Assembly: GCF_014204895.1 (NCBI RefSeq)
Contig: NZ_JACHMF010000001.1
Span: 1,426,001-1,490,000, forward strand
Direction of reading: 5' to 3'
Length of the DNA stretch: 64,000 bases
Origin: Paractinoplanes abujensis
GTDB taxonomy: Bacteria; Actinomycetota; Actinomycetes; Mycobacteriales; Micromonosporaceae
Within the stretch, counting starts at the first letter, position 1, and the number at the start of each line of letters is the position of its first letter. Under the pieces are notes generated by a model, which saw nothing but the letters and a program-made list of their open reading frames with translations, was not told where the DNA came from and made no database searches. Shown piece by piece: positions 7,976 through 16,800 of this stretch. Made by a program: the position numbers and the translations under genes.

Positions 7976-8946
7976 TTCCCCTCGATCGGCAGGCCGGGCG
8001 GGTTGATCTCGGGCGCGTCGACCGCCTCGTCGGCCAGGTTCCAGCGGTTCAGGATCTTCTGGTAGTCGCCCGACTTGACCAGCTCGTCCAGGGCCGCCTT
8101 GTACGCCTCGACCAGGCCGCTGCCCTTCTTGGTGGTCAGCGCGATCTTGCCCTGCAGCGTGGAGCCGGCGCCCGAGTACGTGCCGACGATCTCGCTCTCG
8201 CCCGCCTTGGCCACGTGGTAGGCCGACGTCGGGTTCGGGCCCAGGTACAGGTCGATCGCGCCGGAGCCCAGGGCCAGGTAGGTGGCCTGGTTGGTCTGGT
8301 AGTACTTGATGTCGACCTTGGGCAGGCCCTGCTTGACGGCCTCCTCGCTCCACTCCACGAGGATCTTCTCCTGGTTGGTGCCCGAGCCGACCGCGACCCG
8401 CTTGCCCGCCACGTCCTTGGGCCCGGTCACCGTGAGGCCGCTGCCCTTCTTGGCCTCGAACGCCAGCTCGTCCTTGCGGTAGGTGGCGAAGTCGTACTTC
8501 TGCTTGCGCTCCTCGGTGACCGTGATGTTCGAGGCGCCGACGTCGAACTTGCCGCTGTCGAGGCCGATGAACAGGTTCTCCCAGCTGGTGTTCTGCAGGT
8601 CGGGCTTGAGGCCGAGGACGCCGGCCACGGCCACCGCGATGTCGGGCTCGCTGCCGATCAGCGTCTTGTTGTCGGTGGCGGTGAAGGCGAGCGGGGCGAA
8701 GCCGGCGCCGGCCGCGCCCACGCCGATCGTCAGCGTGCCCTTCTGCTTGATCGCCTCGGGCAGCAGGGCCGCGGCCGCGTCGACCTTCGCGGGGACGATG
8801 CGCTGCTGGTCGGGACCGTCGTTGATGGTCACGGCGGCCGCCTGCTGCACGTCGTTGCCGGAGGCGGTGGGCGTCTCGTCGGGCGCGGCGCAGGCGGCGA
8901 GTCCCGCCAGCGCGGCCACCAAGAGCAGAGCGGATTTCGTACGCAT
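7972..8946 (-). CDS. Amino-acid-type ABC transporter substrate-binding lipoprotein
   Basis: 324 residues, family 3 solute-binding protein (polar amino acid, cystine or opine type). A lipoprotein signal ends at lipobox LAAC (about 16-19), so it is anchored outside the membrane. The mature part has KGTLTIGVG near the start, TVTEERKQKYDFATY and GSGTNQEKIL, the conserved ligand-loop phrases of the family. AAGGAG precedes the ATG at good spacing. It follows the permease and ATPase genes and overlaps the first oxidoreductase, so the importer and the oxygenases are one transcription unit. Ligand unknown; an S-containing amino acid is the favoured guess from context. Confidence 0.88.
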   Translation of the reverse strand: MRTKSALLLVAALAGLAACAAPDETPTASGNDVQQAAAVTINDGPDQQRIVPAKVDAAAALLPEAIKQKGTLTIGVGAAGAGFAPLAFTATDNKTLIGSEPDIAVAVAGVLGLKPDLQNTSWENLFIGLDSGKFDVGASNITVTEERKQKYDFATYRKDELAFEAKKGSGLTVTGPKDVAGKRVAVGSGTNQEKILVEWSEEAVKQGLPKVDIKYYQTNQATYLALGSGAIDLYLGPNPTSAYHVAKAGESEIVGTYSGAGSTLQGKIALTTKKGSGLVEAYKAALDELVKSGDYQKILNRWNLADEAVDAPEINPPGLPIEGK

Positions 8947-8960
8947 GGAGAGGTGCTCCT

Positions 8961-9695
8961 TCAGACGAGAACTTTTGACAGGAACGCGCGGGTGCGTTCG
9001 TGCCGGGGGTGGTCGAGGACCTCGGCCGGCGGGCCCTGCTCGAGCAGGCGGCCCTCGTCGAGGAAGACGATGGTGTCGGCCACCTCGCGGGCGAAGCCGA
9101 TCTCGTGGGTGACGACGATCATGGTGGTGCCGGCCCGGGCCAGGTCGCGCATGACGTCGAGCACCTCACCGACCAGCTCGGGGTCGAGGGCCGAGGTGGG
9201 CTCGTCGAACAGGACGAGCTTGGGCTCCAGGGCCAGCGCGCGGGCGATGGCCACCCGCTGCTGCTGGCCGCCGGAGAGCTGGCGGGGGTAGGCGTGGGCC
9301 TTGTCGGCCAGACCGACCCGGTCGAGCAGTTCGAGCCCTCGCTCGCGGGCCTGCTTGCCGGGCGCCTCGATCACGTTCTCCAGCGCGGTCAGGTGCGGGA
9401 ACAGGTTGAAGGTCTGGAAGACGAACCCGATCCGGGCGCGCTGCTTGAGGATGTGGCGCTCGCTCAGCTCGTACAGCTTGTTGCCGGCCCGGCGGTAGCC
9501 GATCAGCTCGCCGTCGACCCGGACCCGGCCGCGGTCCACCTTCTCCAGGTGGTTGATGCAGCGCAGCAGGGTCGACTTGCCCGAGCCGGACGGCCCCAGG
9601 ATCACCGTCACGCTGCCCGCGGGCACGGTCAGGGTGACGTCGTGCAGCACTTCGAGGGTGCCGAACGACTTGTGCACACCGCTGAGCTCGATCAT
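8961..9695 (-). CDS. Amino-acid-type ABC transporter ATP-binding protein
   Basis: 244 residues, the length of GlnQ/TcyC-type ATPases. Walker A is GPSGSGKST (about 34-42), the ABC signature is LSGGQQQRV, Walker B is [14 protein letters not shown], and the switch histidine is in VVTHEIGF. The extra phrase [22 protein letters not shown] is typical of the polar amino acid importer subfamily. The ATG overlaps the permease stop by four bases. It powers the importer formed with the permease at 9692 and the lipoprotein at 7972. Confidence 0.92.
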   Translation of the reverse strand: MIELSGVHKSFGTLEVLHDVTLTVPAGSVTVILGPSGSGKSTLLRCINHLEKVDRGRVRVDGELIGYRRAGNKLYELSERHILKQRARIGFVFQTFNLFPHLTALENVIEAPGKQARERGLELLDRVGLADKAHAYPRQLSGGQQQRVAIARALALEPKLVLFDEPTSALDPELVGEVLDVMRDLARAGTTMIVVTHEIGFAREVADTIVFLDEGRLLEQGPPAEVLDHPRHERTRAFLSKVLV

Positions 9696-10609
9696 CGGAC
9701 GTACCCCCGGGAGTAACGGCGCTCGACGTAGTGCTGCAGGATCGACAGGGCGGCGGTCAGGATCACGTACCAGACCGTGGCCACCAGCAGCAGCGGCACG
9801 ACCCGCCCGTTGCGGCCGTAGATGACCTGCACCTGGTAGAACAGCTCCCCGATGGCCAGCACGTAGACCACCGAGGTGCTCTTGAGCAGGTTGACCAGCT
9901 CGTTGGCCGCGTTGGGCAGGATCGCGCGCATGGCCTGGGGGAGCAGGATGCGGCGGAACTGGCGCAGCCGCGGGATGCCCAGGGCGGCCGCGGCCTCCAG
10001 CTGCCGGGAGTCGACCGACAGGATGCCGGCCCGGACGATCTCGGCGGCGTAGGCGGCCTCGTGCAGGGCCAGCCCCAGCAGCGCCGCCCCGAACGCGCTG
10101 ACCAGAGTGGACGTCTCGAAGTGGAGGAAGCCGGGGCCGAACGGCACACCGATCTGCAACCGGTCGTACAGGTAGCCGAGGTTGGCCCAGAAGAGCAGCT
10201 GGACGATCAGCGGCACGGAGCGGAAGACCCAGATGAACGTCCAGCTGACCCAGGCCAGCACCGGGTTCTTGGACATCCGCATCGGGGCCAGCACGATGCC
10301 GCCGGCGAAGCCCAGCACGGCGCCCGCGAACGTCAGCTCCAGCGTGATGAGCAGGGCGTCCATCACCGACTTCTCGAAGAAGTAGCCGAAGAAGGTGGCC
10401 CAGTCCCAGCCGGGGTTGGTGACCAGGCCGTGCAGGAACTGGGCGACGACGATCAGGACGGCGGCGGCCGCGATCCAGCGCCAGGGGTGCCGGGCCGGGA
10501 CGACGACCAGGTTGTCGCTCGGGGGGTCGGTCACGCCGGGCGGCGGGGCGGTGGTGCGCGACAGAAGGCTCACGTCGATGACGGTAGGTCCGTCTCCTAA
10601 AACCCTCAA
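9692..10609 (-). CDS. Amino-acid-type ABC transporter permease
   Basis: Up to 305 residues. After a polar N-terminal stretch there is a hydrophobic helix, then the HisM/GlnP-type permease core with several membrane segments and the cytoplasmic EAA loop ([17 protein letters not shown]) that contacts the ATPase. First gene of the leftward operon. The start is uncertain: the ATG at 10609 has no clear ribosome-binding site, and a GTG twelve codons later (DVSLLS) is preceded by GGAG at long spacing. The upstream region is shared with the divergent peptide-transporter operon and is unusually AT-rich for this genome. Confidence 0.88.
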   Translation of the reverse strand: MRVLGDGPTVIDVSLLSRTTAPPPGVTDPPSDNLVVVPARHPWRWIAAAAVLIVVAQFLHGLVTNPGWDWATFFGYFFEKSVMDALLITLELTFAGAVLGFAGGIVLAPMRMSKNPVLAWVSWTFIWVFRSVPLIVQLLFWANLGYLYDRLQIGVPFGPGFLHFETSTLVSAFGAALLGLALHEAAYAAEIVRAGILSVDSRQLEAAAALGIPRLRQFRRILLPQAMRAILPNAANELVNLLKSTSVVYVLAIGELFYQVQVIYGRNGRVVPLLLVATVWYVILTAALSILQHYVERRYSRGYVR

Positions 10610-10720
10610 TACCTATCGGGTGTATATGTTTAACGACATTGTGAACGAGTGCCCGGCCGGGTCGCTATCTGGGACGAAAGTCATTGACCCCTTGCTTATA
10701 TCCTAGTTCGGCTATAGGAA
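10595..10720. promoter_or_regulatory. AT-rich divergent promoter region with TCCTA-type repeats
   Basis: The only regulatory space between the two scavenging operons. It is far richer in A+T than its surroundings (for example TGTATATGTTTAAC at 10621-10634). It contains an inverted repeat TCCTA (10701-10705), nine bases, TAGGA (10715-10719), plus another TCCTA at 10595-10599 and CCTAT at 10612-10616. These could be operators for a common regulator that controls both arms. No regulator gene is encoded in the locus. I could not assign convincing -35/-10 pairs. Confidence 0.45.
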
Positions 10721-10750
10721 AAAGGGAGTCCGCAACACCTGGAGGTGGAG

Positions 10751-12355
10751 ATGCGTCGCCGTTCCCTGCTGATCGCCGCCGTGGCAACCGTGCTCGTCGC
10801 GGGTTGCTCCGGCAGCGCCGGCACCGACTCCGCCGCCGCCGGCGAACCGGTCTCCGGCGGCTCCCTGACCTGGGGCGTCGAGACCGAACCGATCACTCTG
10901 AACCCGCACCAGTACGCGCAGGCCAAAGCCCGCCTGCTGGTCTGGAACACCTTCGAGGCCCTGCTCACCCACGACGACAAGGGCGGCTACGTACCCTGGC
11001 TGGCCAGCGGCTACGAGGTGTCGCCGGACGGGCTGACCTACACGGTCAAACTGCGTACGGGGGTGACCTTCAGCGACGGCACCCCGTTCGACGCGGCCGC
11101 CGTCAAGGCCAACGTCGACCTGCTGCGCTCCGACGGCTACGCCCCGCAGGTCGCCGCCGTACAGCTGAAGAACCTCAAATCCGTCGACGTGGTCGACCCG
11201 GCCACCGTCAAATACACACTGAGCAGCCCCGACGTGCTCATCCTGGACTTCCTCTCGTCCCCCCAGGGCGCGGTCGTGTCGCCCAAGTCGCTCAAGGAGG
11301 CGGCCAACCTCAAGGCGGGCGGCCCGGATCTGGCGGGAACCGGGCCGTTCATCCTCGACCGGTACACGCCGGGTCAGGAACTGCACTACAAGCGCAACCC
11401 GTCGTACCGGGACCGGGCGGCCTACCTCGACGAGGTCACCTACCGCTTCCTCAAGGAGTCCTCCGTACGGGTGGGCGCGCTGACCTCGGGTCAGGTGCAG
11501 GTGATCGAAGGGGTGCCGGCCACCGACCAGGCGCAGATCACCGGAAACCCGTCGCTCACGCTGAGCAAAGGGCTCAACTCGGGGTCGGCGTACTCGTACT
11601 ACTTCAACGTCACCCACGCGCCGTTCGACGACATCCGTGTGCGGCAGGCGTTCCGCGACGCGCTCGACGTGGACACGGTGCTCAACGGCGTCTACCGCGG
11701 CACCGCGACCCGGGCCTGGAGCGTGATCGGACCGACCAGCCCGCTCTACGACAAGTCGCTCGAGGGCACGTACGGCAACAACCCGGAGCGGGCCAACGCG
11801 ACCCTGGACGCGGCCGGTTGGACGCAGCGTGACGCCGACGGTTTCCGGGTCAAGGACGGCAAGCGCTTGACCGTACGGCTGGTGCAGTCGGCGCCGTTCG
11901 TCCGGGACCGCCGCGACATCCTGGCCCAGGCCGTGCAGGCCGCGGTCAAGCAGAGCGCCGGGATCGACCTGCACGTGTCGGTGGTCGACCAGGGGACCGC
12001 CACGGCGGCGCTGGAGAAGGGGGAGTACGAGGTGTTCGACAACTCCCGGGCCGACACCGACGCCGGGGCGGCTCTCAACCTGCTGCTCTCGTCGGCCGGC
12101 GCGATCAACCGCCTCGGTATCGCGGACAAGAAGGTCGACACGTTGCTGGCTGACGGCCAGGCTTCGAGTGACCCCGCAGCCCGCGCCGAGATCTACCAAA
12201 CGTTGCAGCAGAAAGTCATCGCGGACGACGCGCTGATCCAGCCGCTGTACGCGCCGGCCGACCAGATCGCGGCGTCCAAGAAGGTCGGCGGGCTGGGCTT
12301 CGAGCCGACCGCGGGCGTGCCGGCCAGCGCCTACAACCTCTGGCTGAGCAAGTGA
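10751..12355 (+). CDS. Peptide/nickel-type ABC transporter substrate-binding lipoprotein
   Basis: 534 residues, family 5 solute-binding protein (DppA/OppA type). The N-terminus RRRSLLIAAVATVLVAGC is a lipoprotein signal with lipobox VAGC. Typical family blocks follow: GGSLTWGVETEPITLNPHQ, the KLRTGVTFSDGTPFDA pattern and NVTHAPFDDIRVRQAF. GGAGG at 10741-10745 is ideally spaced for the ATG at 10751, so the in-frame GTG two codons earlier, which overlaps this site, is not chosen. The stop overlaps the permease GTG. First gene of the rightward operon; the ligand is probably a peptide-like or organosulfur compound processed by the two oxidoreductases downstream. Confidence 0.88.
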   Translation: MRRRSLLIAAVATVLVAGCSGSAGTDSAAAGEPVSGGSLTWGVETEPITLNPHQYAQAKARLLVWNTFEALLTHDDKGGYVPWLASGYEVSPDGLTYTVKLRTGVTFSDGTPFDAAAVKANVDLLRSDGYAPQVAAVQLKNLKSVDVVDPATVKYTLSSPDVLILDFLSSPQGAVVSPKSLKEAANLKAGGPDLAGTGPFILDRYTPGQELHYKRNPSYRDRAAYLDEVTYRFLKESSVRVGALTSGQVQVIEGVPATDQAQITGNPSLTLSKGLNSGSAYSYYFNVTHAPFDDIRVRQAFRDALDVDTVLNGVYRGTATRAWSVIGPTSPLYDKSLEGTYGNNPERANATLDAAGWTQRDADGFRVKDGKRLTVRLVQSAPFVRDRRDILAQAVQAAVKQSAGIDLHVSVVDQGTATAALEKGEYEVFDNSRADTDAGAALNLLLSSAGAINRLGIADKKVDTLLADGQASSDPAARAEIYQTLQQKVIADDALIQPLYAPADQIAASKKVGGLGFEPTAGVPASAYNLWLSK

Positions 12356-13323
12356 TCGTGCTCCGGCGGATCGCCACCGGGCTCGTGGTCCTCTGGGCCG
12401 CCGCGACCGCCGCCTACCTGGCGCTGCTCGCGGCGCCCGGCTCCACCGTGGACAGCATCATCGGCGACGGAGCCGACACCCCGCTGATCCGCGCCCAGAT
12501 CATCGAGGAGTGGGGCCTCGACCGCCCCGCCGTCGTGCAGTACCTGGACTACCTGTGGCGGGCCGCGCAGGGTGACCTGGGCCGGTCCTACCTGCTGCAG
12601 AGGCCCGTCCGCGACGTGATCGCCGACCAGATCGGTCCCACCCTGACCCTGGCCGTGGCGGCGGCCGGGCTGGGCGCGCTGCTGGCCCTGACCCTGGCCG
12701 TGACCACCCGCCGCCCCTGGGCCCGGCGGGTCAGCTCGACCGCCGAGCTGGTCGTGGTGTCGACCCCGCCGTTCCTGATCGGGATCGTGCTGCTGAGCGT
12801 CTTCTCGTTCAACCTGGGCTGGTTCCCGGTCAGCGGCGGCCAGGGCGTCGCGTCGCTCGTGCTGCCCGCGATGACCCTGGCGCTGCCGGTGGCCGGGGTG
12901 CTCACCCAGGTGCTGCGGGACGGCATCGACCGGGCCCTGGACGAACCGTTCGTGGTGACGGCCCGGGCCCGCGGGCTGGGGGAGCGGGCCGTGCTGGTGC
13001 GGCACGCGCTGCGCCACGCCCTGCTGCCCGCGGTCACCCTCACGGGCTGGCTCTTCGGGACCCTGCTGGGCGGTGCGGTGATCATCGAGACCGTCTTCGG
13101 GCGGCCCGGGCTGGGTCAGGTCACGCTGCAGGCGGTGAACAGCGCCGACATGCCCGTCGTGCTGGCCGTGGTGGTGTTCTCGGCCTTCGTCTACGTGGTC
13201 ATCAACACCCTGGCCGACCTGTCCTACCTGCTCATCGACCCGCGCCTGCGCCCCGCCGCCGCGGTCCCCGCGGGCTCCGTCCCGGCCTCCTCCGCCTCCT
13301 CCTCTCCTCCGACGGGAGCGTAG
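12352..13323 (+). CDS. Peptide-type ABC transporter permease (DppB-like)
   Basis: 323 residues starting at a GTG that overlaps the upstream stop (GTGA). An N-terminal membrane helix is followed by the GDLGRSYLLQRPVRDVI stretch typical of DppB/OppB permeases, then five further hydrophobic segments and the EAA-like loop ARARGLGERAVLVRHALRHA. The C-terminus ends in a Pro/Ser/Ala-rich tail. It forms a heterodimer with the DppC-like protein encoded next, in the cytoplasmic membrane. Confidence 0.88.
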   Translation: MIVLRRIATGLVVLWAAATAAYLALLAAPGSTVDSIIGDGADTPLIRAQIIEEWGLDRPAVVQYLDYLWRAAQGDLGRSYLLQRPVRDVIADQIGPTLTLAVAAAGLGALLALTLAVTTRRPWARRVSSTAELVVVSTPPFLIGIVLLSVFSFNLGWFPVSGGQGVASLVLPAMTLALPVAGVLTQVLRDGIDRALDEPFVVTARARGLGERAVLVRHALRHALLPAVTLTGWLFGTLLGGAVIIETVFGRPGLGQVTLQAVNSADMPVVLAVVVFSAFVYVVINTLADLSYLLIDPRLRPAAAVPAGSVPASSASSSPPTGA

Positions 13324-13325
13324 AC

Positions 13326-14171
13326 ATGGCCCTCGTCCTCGATCGTCCGTTGTCCGTGCGCCTGCGTCGTCCGTCCGGGGCCGGGGTTGCCGCCGCGGCC
13401 GGATTCCTGGTGCTGGCCCTCGTGGCCGCCGTGCTGCCCGGCCTGCTGGCCGGTGACCCCCTGGCCGCCGACCCCCTGCACGTGCTGGAAGCGCCCAGCG
13501 CGGCCCACTGGTTCGGCACCGACCAGCTCGGCCGTGACGTCTTCGACCGGGTCGTGCACGGCGCCCGGCACTCCCTGCTGATCGGCGTCGTGGCCACCCT
13601 CATCGCCGTCACCGCGGGCCTGCTGCTGGGTCTGCTGGCCGGCCTCTCCCACAAGTACGCCGACGAGGCCCTGAGCCGCTCGTTCGACGCCCTCTCGGCG
13701 TTTCCGCTGCTGCTGCTGGCCCTGCTGTTCGTGGCCGTGGCCGGCCCCGGCACGGTCGGCCTGGTCGTCGCCATCGGCATCGCCACGCTGCCGCACTACG
13801 CCCGGGTCGTCCGCAGCCAGACGTTCGTGGTGCGCCAAGCCGCGTACGTCACCCACGCCGTGGCTTTCGGCCCCTCCCGCATCCGCCTGGTGCTGCGCCA
13901 CGTACTGCCCAACGTGCTCGGCCCCGTCCCGATCCTGGCCGTGATCGGCCTCGGTGAGGCGATCCTGGCCGCGGCCGGGCTGAGCTTCCTGGGCATGGGC
14001 CCGCAACCGCCCTCACCCGAATGGGGCGCGATGCTCTCCGAGGGCCGCGGCTATCTGAGCGTCGCGTGGTGGACCACGGTCCTGCCCGGAGTGGTGGTCA
14101 CGCTCCTGGTCATCTCGCTGACCGTCGTCGGTCGTCACCTGCAGCGCCGCTTCGAGGGAAGGCAGCCATGA
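13326..14171 (+). CDS. Peptide-type ABC transporter permease (DppC-like)
   Basis: 281 residues. It has the N-terminal hydrophobic helix, the HWFGTDQLGRDVFDRVVHGAR block that defines DppC/OppC permeases (about 59-79), four to five more membrane segments, and the ATPase-contact loop with HAVAFGPSRIRLVLRHVLPN. It starts two bases after the upstream stop; its own stop overlaps the ATPase ATG. It completes the membrane part of the importer with the gene at 12352. Confidence 0.88.
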   Translation: MALVLDRPLSVRLRRPSGAGVAAAAGFLVLALVAAVLPGLLAGDPLAADPLHVLEAPSAAHWFGTDQLGRDVFDRVVHGARHSLLIGVVATLIAVTAGLLLGLLAGLSHKYADEALSRSFDALSAFPLLLLALLFVAVAGPGTVGLVVAIGIATLPHYARVVRSQTFVVRQAAYVTHAVAFGPSRIRLVLRHVLPNVLGPVPILAVIGLGEAILAAAGLSFLGMGPQPPSPEWGAMLSEGRGYLSVAWWTTVLPGVVVTLLVISLTVVGRHLQRRFEGRQP

Positions 14172-15763
14172 CCCGTACGCCGCTCGTCTCCGTCCGCGAG
14201 TTGCACGTGACGTTCCCGCACCGCCGGGGCGACGTGCACGCCGTACGCGGAATCGACCTCGACATCCACCGGGGCGAGTGCGTGGCCATCGTGGGGGAAT
14301 CGGGGTCGGGCAAAAGCGTCACCGCCCGTACGCTCGTCGGCCTGGCCGGGGCGAACGCGCAGGTCCGCAGCTCCCGGTTCGAGATCGACGGCCGTCTGAG
14401 ACCGTTCGACTGGCGCACCCTGCGCGGCGGCTTCGCCGGGCTGGTGCTGCAGGACGCCCTCGTCTCGCTCGACCCGCTGCGCACCGTGGGCGCCGAGATC
14501 GGCGAAGTGCTGCGCGTGCACGACGTCGGCGACCGGCGCGACCGGGAACAACGCGTCCGGACGCTGCTCGAGTCCGTCCACGTGCCCGAGCCCGGCCGCC
14601 GCGCCCGCCAGCACCCGCACCAGCTCTCCGGCGGCCTGCGCCAGCGCGCCCTGATCGCCTCGGCCCTGGCCGCCGGGCCACCCCTGCTGATCGCCGACGA
14701 ACCCACCACGGCCCTCGACGTGACAGTCCAGTCGCAGATCCTCGGCCTGCTGGCCGAACGTCACGCCGCCGGTGAGACCCTCCTGCTGATCAGCCACGAC
14801 CTGGCAGTGGTGTCCCGCCTGGCCGACCGGGTGCTGGTGATGCGCGACGGCCGCATCGTCGAGTCGGGCGACACCGCGACCCTGCTCTCCGCCCCCACCC
14901 ACCCCTACACCCAGCAACTCCTGGCCGCGGTCCCCTCCGCGGCCTCCCGCGGCCGCCGCCTCTCCGCCCACGCCGCCGCTCCCACGCCGCCGCCCGTTGC
15001 TCCGGCCGCGCCCCGGTCCGCGGCTGTCATCGAAGCGGTGGGACTGCGCAAGGGCTACGGGTCGCACACGGTCGTCGAAGACGTGAACCTCACCGTCCAC
15101 CGCGGGGAGATCGTCGGCCTGGTCGGGGAGTCCGGCTCCGGCAAAACCACCGTCGCCCAGTTGCTGTTCGGGCTGACCCCACCCACGTCCGGTTCCGTGG
15201 TGTTCGAGGGCGCGCCATGGACCGGGCTCACCGAGCGGCGGCGTCGTCCGCGGCGCCGCCGCCTCCAGCTCATCTCGCAGGATCCGCTCTCCGCCTTCGA
15301 CCCCCGCTGGACCGTGGGCCGCATCGTCGCCGAAGCGCTGCCGGCGCCGATCGCCGACGCCGCTGTCGCTCATCTGCTGGAACGGGTCGGGCTCGGAGCC
15401 GACGTCCTCGATCGGTATCCGCGCCAGCTCTCCGGCGGCCAGCGCCAGCGCGTGGCCATCGCGCGGGCGCTGGCTCCCCGGCCCAGTCTGATCATCTGTG
15501 ACGAACCGGTGTCCGCGCTCGACGTGTCCGTACAGGCGCAAGTTCTTGACCTGCTGGCCGAGATCCGGGAAACCGACGGCACCGCGCTGCTGTTCATCTC
15601 GCACGACCTCGCCGTGGTGCACCACCTGGCCGACCGGGTGCTCGTCATGCGCGACGGCGTGGTGGTCGAGCAGGGACCGGTGGGCGACGTCTTCCACAAC
15701 CCGCAGCACGAATACACCCGCGCGCTCATCGACGCGGTGCCGGCCCTGGAGGTGTCGCGATGA
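14168..15763 (+). CDS. Fused double ATP-binding protein of the peptide-type ABC importer (DppD-DppF)
   Basis: 531 residues containing two complete ABC ATPase domains in one chain, instead of the usual two genes. Domain 1 has Walker A GESGSGKS (43-50), signature LSGGLRQRALIA and Walker B LLIADEPTTALD. A Pro/Ala/Arg-rich linker follows, then domain 2 with Walker A GESGSGKTT (about 319), signature LSGGQRQRVAIA and Walker B LIICDEPVSALD. Both halves carry the DppD/DppF C-terminal phrase (HPYTQQLL, HEYTRALI). Start is the ATG overlapping the permease stop. Fused forms are common in actinobacteria. It overlaps the first downstream oxidoreductase by four bases. Confidence 0.92.
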   Translation: MTRTPLVSVRELHVTFPHRRGDVHAVRGIDLDIHRGECVAIVGESGSGKSVTARTLVGLAGANAQVRSSRFEIDGRLRPFDWRTLRGGFAGLVLQDALVSLDPLRTVGAEIGEVLRVHDVGDRRDREQRVRTLLESVHVPEPGRRARQHPHQLSGGLRQRALIASALAAGPPLLIADEPTTALDVTVQSQILGLLAERHAAGETLLLISHDLAVVSRLADRVLVMRDGRIVESGDTATLLSAPTHPYTQQLLAAVPSAASRGRRLSAHAAAPTPPPVAPAAPRSAAVIEAVGLRKGYGSHTVVEDVNLTVHRGEIVGLVGESGSGKTTVAQLLFGLTPPTSGSVVFEGAPWTGLTERRRRPRRRRLQLISQDPLSAFDPRWTVGRIVAEALPAPIADAAVAHLLERVGLGADVLDRYPRQLSGGQRQRVAIARALAPRPSLIICDEPVSALDVSVQAQVLDLLAEIRETDGTALLFISHDLAVVHHLADRVLVMRDGVVVEQGPVGDVFHNPQHEYTRALIDAVPALEVSR

Positions 15764-16800
15764 AGTTCCTGCTCATCACGTTGATCGCCGAGAAGAACGC
15801 GCAGCGCCCCGCGCACGAACGGCTGCGCGAAGTGGTGGCCAACGCCGTCCTGGCCGAGGAACTCGGGTACGACGGCTTCGGCGTGGGCGAGCGGCACGAA
15901 CGCCCCTTCTTCTCGTCGTCGCCGCCGGTCGTGCTCAGCCACATCGCCGCCGTCACCCACAAGATCCGGCTGTTCACGGCGGTCACCACGCTCAGCCTGC
16001 TCGACCCGGTGCGCGCGTTCGAGGACTACTCCACCCTCGACAACCTCTCCGGCGGCCGCCTCGAACTGATCATCGGCAAGGGCAACGGCGCCGCCCAGGC
16101 CAAGCTCTTCCACGTCACCGCGGACGATCAGTGGGACCGCAACCGGGAGAGCTACGAGCTCTTCCGTCGCCTGTGGCGTGAGCCCAAGGTGACCTGGGAG
16201 GGCCGCTTCCGCCCCTCGCTGACCGACGCCGAGACCTGGCCCCGCCCGCTGCAACAGCCCATCCGGGTCTGGCACGGCAGCGCCACCAGCCGCGAATCGG
16301 TCGACCTGGCCGCCCGCTACGGCGACCCGCTGTTCTCGGCCAACGTCAGCAACCCGATCGAGCCGTACGCCGAACTCATCCGCTACTACCGGGAACGGTG
16401 GGCGCACTACGGCCACGACCCGGCCGAGGCGCTGGTCGGTGCGGGCAGCGCCGGGTTCTACGCCGCCCCGACCTCGCAGGAGGCGACAGAGACCTACCGG
16501 CCCCTGTACGACGCCCGGCTGGCCCTGTTCCGGTCGGTCGGCGTCGAACCCGTCTTCCCCACCCTGGAGGACGCGATCGAACGCAGCTCCATCCTGGTCG
16601 GCAGCCCGCAGCAGATCATCGACAAGGTGCACCGCTACCACGCCGAATTCGGCCACGAGGTGATGCACCTGCACGCCGACGGCGACGGGCTCACCGACAA
16701 GCAGCATCGCGCCTCGCTGGAACTGTTCCAGTCCGAAGTGGCCCCGGTGCTGCGCCGCGACATCCCGAGCCGCCCGTTCGCAGCTGGAGGACCCTCATGA
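15760..16800 (+). CDS. LLM class flavin-dependent oxidoreductase
   Basis: 346 residues, luciferase-like TIM barrel. The N-terminus MKFLLITLIAEKNAQRP leads into GYDGFGVGERHERPFFSS, THKIRLFTAVTTLSLLDPVR and LSGGRLELIIGKGNG, the conserved phrases of the group. It oxidises a small molecule with a reduced flavin (FMNH2, possibly F420). Co-translated with the fused ATPase upstream and the second oxidoreductase downstream (both four-base overlaps), so it should act on the substrate of the peptide-type importer. Confidence 0.82.
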   Translation: MKFLLITLIAEKNAQRPAHERLREVVANAVLAEELGYDGFGVGERHERPFFSSSPPVVLSHIAAVTHKIRLFTAVTTLSLLDPVRAFEDYSTLDNLSGGRLELIIGKGNGAAQAKLFHVTADDQWDRNRESYELFRRLWREPKVTWEGRFRPSLTDAETWPRPLQQPIRVWHGSATSRESVDLAARYGDPLFSANVSNPIEPYAELIRYYRERWAHYGHDPAEALVGAGSAGFYAAPTSQEATETYRPLYDARLALFRSVGVEPVFPTLEDAIERSSILVGSPQQIIDKVHRYHAEFGHEVMHLHADGDGLTDKQHRASLELFQSEVAPVLRRDIPSRPFAAGGPS

